Assembly (NCBI GenBank): GCA_016283985.1
Contig: JAEENZ010000081.1
Span: forward strand, 1 to 10,570
Direction of reading: 5' to 3'
DNA length: 10,570 bases
DNA from: Bacteroidales bacterium
Lineage (GTDB): Bacteria; Bacteroidota; Bacteroidia; Bacteroidales; UBA932
Below are positions 1 to 7,368 of this stretch, piece after piece. The notes beneath the pieces were generated by a model. That model did no database searches. It was not told the DNA's origin and was given only the letters and a program-made list of their open reading frames with translations. The position numbers and the translations under genes are program-made. Positions within the stretch are counted from its first letter, which is position 1. Every line of letters begins with the position of its first letter.

Positions 1-1332
1 TCCGAGCAGTGCGGGAATATCGAGGTAATTGTCGTTAGCGACGACGTTCGTATGCTTGTAGCGGACGCCAAGGTCTACGGCCAGGCGGGATGTCTTCCAG
101 TGAATGTCGGCATCGGCATACCAGGCGTTGAAATCGGCATAGGTGATTCCGCGGTTAAGCTGGGTGGCGACCACAGCATCCGGTTTCAGCGAGCGCATGG
201 GGGCATCTGACCATGAAACCCATCCGCCGCGTACGTCGTACTGGAGATACTTCATCGCACTGCCCCTGGCCCCCAGAGCGAAATTCAGGCGCTCGAGGGT
301 AGGTTTAAGCACGTTCGTGTAGCCTGCACCGAACCAATGGTCATCGAGTTTGAGTTCGGCATAATTCCATGCAAGCTGGCCTCCCTTCACGAAGGCGTAG
401 GCCTGGAGGGAGTTGTCCAGAAGGTCGGCGGTTATCCTTACGTCCGGATAAATCCACTGGATGTCGCTCGCAGGGCTCAGGATGACTCCGGCCGAAAGCT
501 TCGCCCAATCCCATTCGAACAGGGCCTTGGGCGCGATCTGGGCGACGAACACGTTGTTGAATCCGCCTTTTTCGTAAATGTCGGCTTCCAGGTTGAAGTC
601 CACGCGGAGGTCGAAGGGAAGCATCCAGTTGGGGAAGAATCCTCCTTCCGCCTTGATGGAAGTCTGAGAGACCTGTGCATCGAACGCCTGTCCGAGTTCT
701 AGGCCGAAATCATATACCAGCTTTGCATCGGCGTCCGAAAGTATCCTGCCCTGGAGGGCGAAATCGTTGAATGCGGAATTGCCGGAGAAGTCCCCGGTGA
801 AAATGCCGTCGTAACCCAGACCGTACGTAATCGTGAAATTACGGGCGAAATAGCGGCCTTCGACGCCAAATTTCTCGGCGAAGTCGTGGCCGGCATAATC
901 CGCACGGCTGTCGATAGTGCCGTAATTGCCCATATAACCGTAGAAATCATTGTAGACCGCCACGGTATTCCCCGAAAGGGAACGGACGGGCGTCCACACG
1001 AACTGCAGCTCGGGACGCAGGGTGTATCCTGCGCCTGCCTTCAGGTAGAAACGGTTGTAATCGGAAGCCGGTTTCTGGGGGGTTACGCTGATTTCGTATG
1101 GAACGAATTCATACGACCCCTTGTACGGCGTGGAGAACACGTCGTAGCTTACCGAGGTGCGGAAACTCGTAAGCGAATCCGGGATTTCGAGAGGTACGGA
1201 CTGCTTGCCGGATTTTCCCATCTCGGCCTTGTAGTCGTTCGTAACCTGAACCTGCGGATTAAGATTCTGTGAGAAAGCGGGGGCTGCGGCCATAAATGTG
1301 GCGGCAGTCAGTATGTATATCGATTTTCTCAT
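1..1332 (-). CDS. Outer-membrane beta-barrel protein, TonB-receptor-like barrel without visible plug (3' end missing)
   Basis: The reading frame from the ATG at 1332-1330 stays open for 444 codons to the window edge, so the C-terminus is missing. Residues 1-22 form a signal peptide: basic MRKS, a hydrophobic stretch, and a probable cut near AFS-Q. A short periplasmic segment (residues 24-90, including NPQVQVTNDY) follows. From about residue 94 the sequence is alternating polar/hydrophobic strands rich in Tyr, Trp and Phe with short turns (for example FYLKAGAGYTL, FTITYGLGYD, LAVDLGVRYKH), typical of an outer-membrane barrel. I see no plug domain or TonB box, although relatives are often labelled TonB-dependent receptor. 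The start overlaps the TPR gene stop as ATGA (1329-1332), with no Shine-Dalgarno sequence, suggesting translational coupling. Location is confident; substrate and role are unknown. It might be a structural barrel or porin rather than an active transporter. Confidence 0.85.
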   Translation of the reverse strand, partial: MRKSIYILTAATFMAAAPAFSQNLNPQVQVTNDYKAEMGKSGKQSVPLEIPDSLTSFRTSVSYDVFSTPYKGSYEFVPYEISVTPQKPASDYNRFYLKAGAGYTLRPELQFVWTPVRSLSGNTVAVYNDFYGYMGNYGTIDSRADYAGHDFAEKFGVEGRYFARNFTITYGLGYDGIFTGDFSGNSAFNDFALQGRILSDADAKLVYDFGLELGQAFDAQVSQTSIKAEGGFFPNWMLPFDLRVDFNLEADIYEKGGFNNVFVAQIAPKALFEWDWAKLSAGVILSPASDIQWIYPDVRITADLLDNSLQAYAFVKGGQLAWNYAELKLDDHWFGAGYTNVLKPTLERLNFALGARGSAMKYLQYDVRGGWVSWSDAPMRSLKPDAVVATQLNRGITYADFNAWYADADIHWKTSRLAVDLGVRYKHTNVVANDNYLDIPALLG

Positions 1333-4280
1333 AATGCGGCAATTCTCTGGTTAACGGATTCCAACACGTCGTCGCCTTCACCGTAAGCGGTATATCCATC
1401 GCGTATGCTCTCCCACGTGGCCTTTGCCTGGGCAATCTTGCCCTGCTCGCGGAAGCCGTCCCCCAGCACTATGTAGCACTTGGCGAGCCAGTAGGACTGA
1501 TCTCCGCACTTCGAAGCGAAGTCGTAAACCTTCTCTTCGAGTTTCTCGAATTCGCCGGTGTCGCAGAGGTCGCGCACGACCATGTAGTAGGATTCGGCCC
1601 CTTCTGGAGTCGAAGGCTGTTCGGCCAGCTTGCGGAAGAACAGATATGCTTCGTCGCGGTGGCTGGTGGCCAGCAGCGATTTGGCCTCGACGAACCAGCC
1701 TTCACGGGATTCGGCCGCGGTAGGATTGTTCGAAATAATGTCCCTTGCGGCGGCGATGGCATCTTCATAGCAGTGGCCCTGATAAGCGGAACGCATCTTG
1801 CCAAGCCTTGCGGCAGCCCTGTTCTCTTCCATCTTCGCCATGTCGAGAAGGGCGCAGAAGCCCTCGTAGGCATCGGACCAATGCTGCATCTCGAAGGAAA
1901 GCTTGGCGTAGTTGTATGCGGCCGTCTCGGCGAAGGAACCTTCCTTCAGTTCATTGAATGCGAGCTTATAGGCGCTGCAGGCCTTTTCCTTTTCGGACAA
2001 GGCCCTGTAGGAATCTGCAAGGTAGAACCAGGCGTCTCCCCTCTTCTCGCCGTTCGGATAGTCCTGAAGATACTTTTGGAAGGATACCACGGCACGGTCG
2101 AAGCCTCCGGAGAGGTAAATCTGCTCGGCGGTGTTGAAGTAGATGGTCTCGCGCTCCTTGGGCGTCTTGCCGACGGAAAGGTTGCGGGACTGCATGTATT
2201 CCAGGAACTTCTCCGGCTCGTTGGTGGTCTGGTAGATGGAATTGATGGCCATAAGGGCCTCCTCTGCATATTCGCTCTGGGGTAGGAGATCCACCACCAT
2301 CTTGTAGTCGTTCACGGCTTTCTCGTACTCCTTCATGTTGCGGTGGGCCATGCCGCGGCCAATCAGGGCGCGGGCGGCGTAGGTATTGTCGGAGGTGGTA
2401 GTCTGAAGCGTGCCGAAGGTCTTGACCGCCATCTGGTTGTTGTCGGTTTCCATGTAGGCGCGGCCGAGTTCGTACATTGCCTCGGAATACATGGGAGCGT
2501 CTGCGGATGCGGACGCAACGCGCGAAAGCACGTTCACCTTTTCCTTCTTGTTGCCAGACAGGCCGTATGCGATTGCCTGCTGGTAATAAGGATAGATGTC
2601 GTTCACGTCGTAGTAGTTGTCCAGCACCTTCTTGTAGGATACGATGGCAGCCTTGTAGTTGTGGCGGGCGAAATCGCAGTCCGCACGGCGTACGAGGGCA
2701 TCCTTGCGGGCGCCGGGATCGGCGGAGTTGATGTACTGGTCCAGCCAGCGTGCGGCGGTTTCGTATTTGCCCTGATTGTAATTGGAATATCCTATGTTAT
2801 AGGTAAGCATCTTGCCCTCGCTTCGGTTGTAGAGGGCGGAGATGTTGTAGAGTTCTTCGTACACTTCTGCGGCGGAAGCATAGTCCCCGCTGTTGAAGAG
2901 GGACTCGGCCAGCCAGTAGCGCGAAAGCTGGGCGTAGCGGTCGTTCTTGGGAAGGTTGAATGCCGCGGAGCGGAAGTACGGCACGGCATCGGTCCATGCC
3001 CCAGTGCCCGCAAGCTGGCTTGCACGCAGGTAGTTGGCCTTCAGGTAATTTCCGAGCTGCTCGTCATCCAGCTCTTCTATGTTGGAGTAAGCCTCTATTG
3101 CGGCCGCATAGTCCTTCGCGTTCAGGGCGGCTATCGCCAGATAGTTGAAGATCTGCTCCTTGCGGGAAGTCTGCGGATACTGCTGCAGATATCCTCCGAA
3201 AACGGACATGTCCGAATTCAGGTCGAAGGCGAGCTTGGCGTAGTTGAACCAGGCATCCTCCTGGATTTGAGGATCATATCCTGCCTGGGAAGCATCCCGG
3301 AAAGAATCCGAGGCCGCCACCTTGTTGCCGGTGCGGATGTATGAGTACGCCAGCTGATAGTTGGCGACCTGACCGAGGGAGTCTATGCGGTTCTCCATCT
3401 TCGAGAACTTCTCGATGGCTCCCTTGTAGTCCTGGACGGCATAGAGCACGGAACCTGCGTGATATAGGTCGGAACGGGACTGGCCTTCCTTCTCCCCCTC
3501 CATCATGTAATATGCAAGGGCCTTGTTCTTGTCTCCCTTCACGAGGTATGACTCGGAAATAATGCGGGCGAGGCGCATCTTGCGCTCCTCGGGGCACTGA
3601 TCGAGCATTGCGGGGCCGTTGTCGATGATGAAGTCGTAGTCCTTCTTCATGAAACGGCATTCCAGGATGTAGTACTGCGCGATGGCCTGGAAGCGTTCAT
3701 CGGGTTCTATTAGCTGGAACCATTTCTCGGCGATGTCGAACTGACCGCCGTTGTAGGCGATGTATCCCAGATGATAGCGGGCGGGATTGGTGAGGCTGCT
3801 CTTGGGCGCCTGTTCGACTTTGTAGAGATAGGTTATGGCCTCGTCGTACTTGCCGTTTGCATAGGCACAGTATCCGCGGCGGAAGTTGTAGTTGAGAAGG
3901 TCGGACGGATCGAGGCGGGTTTCACTTACCTGCTGCAGCATCTGGGCCGCCCCGGCATAATCTTCTTTTGCAAAAAGGCTTGCCGCATACTCATAGCGTA
4001 TCCTGTTTCCGAGCACGGATTCGGGATACTCATTGTTGTACTCCCAGAAGACACGCTCGTGGTCGTCGTCTTCTCCCTTGATGGCACAAAGCACGGCATA
4101 GGCGCGGGACATGGGGTCACCAAGGCTCTCGAATATGGTTCGAGCTTTCTCGTAAACGCCATTCTGATAGAGGTTTACGGCATCCTGGAAGGACTCGTCG
4201 CCTGCCTGCGCGCCCGCGCGCACAGAAAAAGAAAAAAGCATTGCGACTGCCGTAAAGGTCAGCAAAAACGTATGTTTCAT
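1329..4280 (-). CDS. Exported tetratricopeptide-repeat solenoid protein (983 aa)
   Basis: The protein begins with a signal peptide (residues 1 to about 25: MKHT, hydrophobic core, AGAQA-like cut). There is no Cys after it, so it is probably a soluble periplasmic protein rather than a lipoprotein. The rest is almost entirely TPR-like helical hairpins. I count about 20 units, with recurring G-x-Y/F-x-x-A patterns near residues 40-50, 142-154, 178-190, 282-294, 388-400, 465-477, 503-515, 540-552, 649-661, 725-737, 799-810, 836-848 and 946-958. No enzymatic domain is visible, so a protein-binding scaffold is the likely role. Its stop (TGA) shares bases with the ATG of the barrel gene, and the two probably form one operon and act together at the outer membrane. 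Transcription probably starts from the -7-type box at 4303-4310. Family comparison is with the large Bacteroidota TPR proteins; the exact function is unknown. Confidence 0.93.
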   Translation of the reverse strand: MKHTFLLTFTAVAMLFSFSVRAGAQAGDESFQDAVNLYQNGVYEKARTIFESLGDPMSRAYAVLCAIKGEDDDHERVFWEYNNEYPESVLGNRIRYEYAASLFAKEDYAGAAQMLQQVSETRLDPSDLLNYNFRRGYCAYANGKYDEAITYLYKVEQAPKSSLTNPARYHLGYIAYNGGQFDIAEKWFQLIEPDERFQAIAQYYILECRFMKKDYDFIIDNGPAMLDQCPEERKMRLARIISESYLVKGDKNKALAYYMMEGEKEGQSRSDLYHAGSVLYAVQDYKGAIEKFSKMENRIDSLGQVANYQLAYSYIRTGNKVAASDSFRDASQAGYDPQIQEDAWFNYAKLAFDLNSDMSVFGGYLQQYPQTSRKEQIFNYLAIAALNAKDYAAAIEAYSNIEELDDEQLGNYLKANYLRASQLAGTGAWTDAVPYFRSAAFNLPKNDRYAQLSRYWLAESLFNSGDYASAAEVYEELYNISALYNRSEGKMLTYNIGYSNYNQGKYETAARWLDQYINSADPGARKDALVRRADCDFARHNYKAAIVSYKKVLDNYYDVNDIYPYYQQAIAYGLSGNKKEKVNVLSRVASASADAPMYSEAMYELGRAYMETDNNQMAVKTFGTLQTTTSDNTYAARALIGRGMAHRNMKEYEKAVNDYKMVVDLLPQSEYAEEALMAINSIYQTTNEPEKFLEYMQSRNLSVGKTPKERETIYFNTAEQIYLSGGFDRAVVSFQKYLQDYPNGEKRGDAWFYLADSYRALSEKEKACSAYKLAFNELKEGSFAETAAYNYAKLSFEMQHWSDAYEGFCALLDMAKMEENRAAARLGKMRSAYQGHCYEDAIAAARDIISNNPTAAESREGWFVEAKSLLATSHRDEAYLFFRKLAEQPSTPEGAESYYMVVRDLCDTGEFEKLEEKVYDFASKCGDQSYWLAKCYIVLGDGFREQGKIAQAKATWESIRDGYTAYGEGDDVLESVNQRIAAL

Positions 4281-4302
4281 AGAATCCTTGTTTTCTAATC
4301 TT

Positions 4303-4337
4303 CAAATATAATCATTTTTCGTCAATAATTCTTCAAA
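4303..4337 (-). promoter_or_regulatory. Predicted promoter of the TPR-barrel operon (Bacteroidota -33/-7 type)
   Basis: Read on the minus strand, TATATTTG (4310 to 4303) matches the known Bacteroidota -7 consensus TAnnTTTG. A TTTG at 4337-4334 could be the -33 element, but the 23-base spacer is longer than the usual 19-21. The box ends 22 bases before the ATG at 4280, which implies an untranslated leader of only about 15 bases. No Shine-Dalgarno sequence is visible there, as is normal in this phylum. The element sits in the AT-rich island 4281-4372 between divergent genes. Confidence 0.6.
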
Positions 4338-4352
4338 TAAAATGTATATTTG
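4318..4352 (+). promoter_or_regulatory. Predicted promoter of the ftsE-nth operon (Bacteroidota -33/-7 type)
   Basis: TATATTTG at 4345-4352 is an exact match to the Bacteroidota -7 consensus TAnnTTTG and lies 20 bases before the ftsE ATG. The best -33 candidate is TTCG at 4318-4321, one mismatch from TTTG and 23 bases upstream, so that half is weak. The predicted leader is about 15 bases with no Shine-Dalgarno sequence. The element interleaves with the opposite-facing promoter of the TPR gene, so the two polymerase sites may compete. Confidence 0.6.
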
Positions 4353-4372
4353 CAGTAATCAGTTGCATTTTT

Positions 4373-5041
4373 ATGGATTCATTAATATCCTTCCGCAACG
4401 CGGACATCCTGGCAGGCGACAACATCGTCGTCCACGGCCTGAACATGGAGGTCGCAGCAGGCGACTTGGTCTACATTCTGGGCAAGGTCGGAAGCGGCAA
4501 AACGTCCATCATACGCACCGTAACGGCCGAAAACAAGGTCGGAAGCGGCGAGGCCGAAGCATGCGGTTTCAAGCTCAACGGGCTGCGCCAGCGGGACATT
4601 CCCAAACTCCGCCGCAAACTGGGCGTAGTGTTCCAGGATTTCCGCCTGCTCATGGACCGCAGCGTCTGGGACAATCTGGATTTCATCCTGAAGGCGACCG
4701 GATGGAAAGACCGCCGCAAGGCCGATGAGCGCATAGACGAGGTGCTGGAGGCCGTTGGAATGACTACCAAGGCCCACAAGATGCCCCATCAGCTCTCCGG
4801 AGGCGAGCAGCAGCGCATAGCCATAGCGCGCGCCCTGCTGAACCAGCCAGAGGTCATCCTGGCCGACGAGCCCACGGGCAACCTCGATGAGGACACCACG
4901 GAAGAGATCCTGCAATTGCTGAACAAACTGAATAAGGAGAACGGAACCACGCTCATAATGGTCACCCACGACAAAAGCATCGTCGAGCGCTATCCCGGGC
5001 GAGTTTTCGTCTGTTCCGATGAAACCTGCACCGAGCAATGA
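4373..5041 (+). CDS. ftsE: Cell-division ABC transporter ATP-binding protein FtsE
   Basis: FtsE is the cytoplasmic ATPase of the FtsEX complex, which links ATP hydrolysis to activation of peptidoglycan hydrolases at the division site. All ABC ATPase motifs are present in this 222-residue protein: Walker A GKVGSGKT (37-44), Q-loop Q88 in VVFQDFRLL, signature LSGGEQQR (141-148), Walker B VILADEP (161-167) and H-loop H199. The context around Walker A and the Q-loop is FtsE-like rather than LolD- or MacB-like, though these families are close. The start at 4373 fits the family N-terminus and lies 20 bases after a -7-type box. There is no ftsX in the window; the next gene is nth, overlapping by ATGA. 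From memory, ftsX in Bacteroidota often sits elsewhere, beside uppP and truB. A 16-base in-frame repeat copies KVGSG at residues 55-59. Confidence 0.93.
   Translation: MDSLISFRNADILAGDNIVVHGLNMEVAAGDLVYILGKVGSGKTSIIRTVTAENKVGSGEAEACGFKLNGLRQRDIPKLRRKLGVVFQDFRLLMDRSVWDNLDFILKATGWKDRRKADERIDEVLEAVGMTTKAHKMPHQLSGGEQQRIAIARALLNQPEVILADEPTGNLDEDTTEEILQLLNKLNKENGTTLIMVTHDKSIVERYPGRVFVCSDETCTEQ
4483..4549 (+). repeat. 16-base perfect direct repeat inside ftsE
   Basis: The 16-mer CAAGGTCGGAAGCGGC occurs at 4483-4498 and again at 4534-4549. The offset is 51 bases, exactly 17 codons, so both copies are read in the same frame and encode KVGSG. The first copy is the Walker A loop; the second lies where ABC ATPases usually have a variable strand before the Q-loop region. 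Identity at wobble positions suggests a local duplication or conversion rather than chance, but two copies are thin evidence. Confidence 0.75.
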
Positions 5042-5676
5042 CGCTCAAGCAACGATACGAAGCTGTCCTAGGCTACTTCGTGGACAACGTTCCCGTAGCC
5101 GAATCGGAGCTGCATTTTTCAAGCGACTACGAGCTTCTGGTTTCGGTCATCCTGTCCGCCCAATGCACGGACAAACGGGTGAATCTCGTCACCCCCGCCC
5201 TGTTTGCGGAATACCCATCGATCGAGGCTCTTTCAATGGCCACGGCCGAGGATATTTATCCCTTTATAAAGTCGGTTTCCTACCCCAACAACAAGGCCCG
5301 GAACCTGGCCGCGATGGCCCGGAAAGTAATGACTGATTTCGGAGGAAGGATCCCTTCGGACGTGGACAATCTCATGAAGCTTCCGGGTGCCGGCCGCAAG
5401 ACCGCAAACGTCGTTGCATCAATACTTTACAACGAACCGGTAATAGCCGTGGACACGCATGTTTTCCGCGTGGCAAGACGCCTGGGCCTCAGCCGCGGAA
5501 ACACACCCCGGGCGGTCGAACTGGACCTCGAAAAACACATCCCCTTGGACATCCGTCCGATAGCCCATCACTGGCTGTTACTTCACGGGCGCTATACGTG
5601 TACCGCACAGCGCCCGAAATGCGAAATCTGCCCACTTAAGGAGTGGTGCAGAGAGTTTACTTCACGAACTGTTTAG
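5038..5676 (+). CDS. nth: Endonuclease III (DNA glycosylase/AP lyase)
   Basis: Endonuclease III removes oxidised pyrimidines from DNA and cleaves the abasic site by beta-elimination, starting base-excision repair. The 212-residue length matches the family. The helix-hairpin-helix LPGAGRKTAN (115-124) carries the catalytic Lys121, and Asp139 in VDTHVFRV is the catalytic acid. The C-terminal 4Fe-4S motif is complete: Cys188, Cys195, Cys198 and Cys204, spaced C-X6-C-X2-C-X5-C. Having both Lys and the cluster points to Nth rather than MutY. The ATG overlaps the ftsE stop (ATGA, 5038-5041), so translation is probably coupled and the gene has no promoter of its own that I can see. The last 20 bases overlap the 3' end of the convergent mutase gene, leaving no room for an intergenic terminator. 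Confidence 0.97.
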   Translation: MTLKQRYEAVLGYFVDNVPVAESELHFSSDYELLVSVILSAQCTDKRVNLVTPALFAEYPSIEALSMATAEDIYPFIKSVSYPNNKARNLAAMARKVMTDFGGRIPSDVDNLMKLPGAGRKTANVVASILYNEPVIAVDTHVFRVARRLGLSRGNTPRAVELDLEKHIPLDIRPIAHHWLLLHGRYTCTAQRPKCEICPLKEWCREFTSRTV

Positions 5677-7318
5677 TCAGCGACTCGATCTTGGCATCTG
5701 CATCGGAGCCCTTGGCGCCGAAGTAGAACTTGATCTTGGGTTCCGTTCCGGAAGGACGGACGGACACTACGTCACCAGCCTCGTCAAAGAACTGGAGCAC
5801 GTTGCTCTTGGGCTGCCCGGTCTTCTCAGGTTCCAGATAATCGATAACTTTCGTTACAGGCGAACCGCACAGTTCCTTTGGAGGATTAGTACGGAAATCA
5901 GTCATCATGTCCGCGATTTCCTGAGCTCCGCTGATACCCTTGCGGACTATGTAGACCATGTGTTCCTTGCGGTATCCTATTTCGCCGTAAACCTTCTGCA
6001 GGAGCTGGTACATGGTGAGGCCCTGGTCGGCGGCCCATGCAGCGCATTCAGCCACCATTATGCAAGCCATCTGCGCATCCTTGTCGCGCACGAACTGGCC
6101 TACGTTGAAGCCATAGCTCTCTTCGCCGCCGCAGATGAATTCCCCATCTGCCTCGTGGCGCTTGACCACCTCTGCGATGTACTTGAAACCGGTCAGCACG
6201 TCATAGCAGGGCACACCGAACTTCTCGCCGAGCTCCTTTATGGATTCGGTAGTTACTATGGTCTTTACCAGGTACTTACCCTTGCCCAGGGTACCGAGTT
6301 CCTTCCTGCGGGAAAGGATATAATAGGTTAGCAGCGTGGCGGTCATATTGCCATTGAACTGCACCATTTTGCCCTCGTTGTTGCGCACGGCTATTCCAAG
6401 ACGGTCGGCATCGGGATCGGTCGCCATTACTATGTCTGCGCCCTCGCGGTCGGCGGCTTCCAGGGCCATCTTCATGGCCGCAGGCTCTTCAGGATTGGGA
6501 GATGCCACGGTGGGGAAATCTCCGTCGCTGACGTCCTGGTCGGGCACGTGGATGACGTTCTTGAATCCCAGACGCTTAAGGCATTCCGGCACGAGCCGTA
6601 CGCCGCAGCCATGAAGGGGCGTATAAACGAACTTGATATCCGAATGACGGGCGCAGGATTCCGGCGAAAGGGCCAGCGAAAGGATGTCCCTCAGATATAG
6701 TTCATCCACGTCCGCTCCCATTATGTCTATGCTGCCACAGCGCTCCCCTGCCACGAACTTCACCATGGAAGGATCGGTGATCTTGTTCACCTCTGCGACG
6801 ATGTCTTTGTCTACGGGAGACGTAATCTGCCCGCCGTCGTTCCAGAACACCTTGTAGCCGTTGTACTCCTTGGGGTTGTGGGATGCGGTGATCATCACGC
6901 CGGCGATGGCACCCTTAAGGCGGATGGAATAGCTGAGTTCGGGGGTAGGCCGGATGTTGTCGAATATGTAGACATGTATGCCGTTGGCAGACATCACGTC
7001 GGCGGTGATCTTTGCGAATTCCTTGCTGTTGTTGCGGCTGTCGTAAGACACGCAGAAACGGAGGTCATCCCCTTCGCAATGGCTCAGGATATAGTTCGCA
7101 AGCCCCTGTGTGGCCATTCCGACCGTGTATTTGTTCATACGGTTGGTGCCGACGCCCATGATGCCGCGGAGGCCTCCGGTGCCGAATTCCAGATTCTTGT
7201 AGAATGCATCCTCGAAAGCGGCGGGATCGCCGTTGCGGAGTTCTATAATCTTGCCTTTGGTTTCGGGATCGAAGTCACCGGTGAGCCAGGCATTGGCTCT
7301 GGACATGTAGTCTTCCAT
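5657..7318 (-). CDS. Phospho-sugar mutase (phosphoglucomutase/phosphomannomutase, PGM2-type)
   Basis: This alpha-D-phosphohexomutase interconverts hexose 1- and 6-phosphates in the cytoplasm, feeding glycolysis, glycogen and nucleotide-sugar synthesis. The four family landmarks are in order over 553 residues: phosphoserine loop TASHNP (144-149, catalytic Ser146), metal-binding DPDADR (301-306), sugar-binding GGEESYG (397-403) and phosphate-binding RPSGTEPKIKF (521-531). The layout and length fit the PGM2/PgcA-like branch, larger than the usual ManB/AlgC enzymes of about 450 residues. Glucose versus mannose preference cannot be read from the sequence. I chose the ATG at 7318, 19 bases after a -7-type box; Met5 is an alternative. 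The gene lies 34 bases after the peptidase gene, so it may be both co-transcribed and independently expressed. Its end overlaps nth by 20 bases in convergent orientation. Confidence 0.95.
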   Translation of the reverse strand: MEDYMSRANAWLTGDFDPETKGKIIELRNGDPAAFEDAFYKNLEFGTGGLRGIMGVGTNRMNKYTVGMATQGLANYILSHCEGDDLRFCVSYDSRNNSKEFAKITADVMSANGIHVYIFDNIRPTPELSYSIRLKGAIAGVMITASHNPKEYNGYKVFWNDGGQITSPVDKDIVAEVNKITDPSMVKFVAGERCGSIDIMGADVDELYLRDILSLALSPESCARHSDIKFVYTPLHGCGVRLVPECLKRLGFKNVIHVPDQDVSDGDFPTVASPNPEEPAAMKMALEAADREGADIVMATDPDADRLGIAVRNNEGKMVQFNGNMTATLLTYYILSRRKELGTLGKGKYLVKTIVTTESIKELGEKFGVPCYDVLTGFKYIAEVVKRHEADGEFICGGEESYGFNVGQFVRDKDAQMACIMVAECAAWAADQGLTMYQLLQKVYGEIGYRKEHMVYIVRKGISGAQEIADMMTDFRTNPPKELCGSPVTKVIDYLEPEKTGQPKSNVLQFFDEAGDVVSVRPSGTEPKIKFYFGAKGSDADAKIESLTKQFVK

Positions 7319-7337
7319 ATCGATTGGTTTTAGTTTT

Positions 7338-7368
7338 CAAATATAGGAAAAATCATTGGTTTTTCAGA
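7338..7368 (-). promoter_or_regulatory. Predicted internal promoter for the phospho-sugar mutase gene
   Basis: The 34-base gap between the peptidase stop and the mutase ATG contains TATATTTG on the minus strand (7345 to 7338), an exact TAnnTTTG match and the same 8-mer as in the other two promoters. A TCTG at 7368-7365, inside the peptidase coding end, is one mismatch from the -33 TTTG with a 19-base spacer. The box ends 19 bases before the ATG. No hairpin-plus-T-tract terminator is visible in the gap, so read-through from the peptidase gene is also possible. Confidence 0.6.

Noticed and set aside
2343..3344. 333-codon open frame on the plus strand opposite the TPR gene, and similar long ones at 1659-2285, 3771-4298, 6878-7333, 7356-8126 and 9362-9847
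   Set aside because: All are codon-aligned with the real gene on the other strand. They stay open because the real genes rarely use TTA, CTA and TCA codons. The translations show no family motifs and the sense genes are unambiguous.
4382..5038. 218-codon open frame antisense to nearly all of ftsE
   Set aside because: Same codon-aligned shadow effect. The sense strand has every ABC ATPase motif, and the antisense product resembles nothing.
5742..5760. Near-palindrome TCCGTTCCGGAAGGACGGA downstream of nth, considered as a terminator
   Set aside because: It encodes the conserved phosphate-binding loop of the mutase, the stem is imperfect and no T-run follows.
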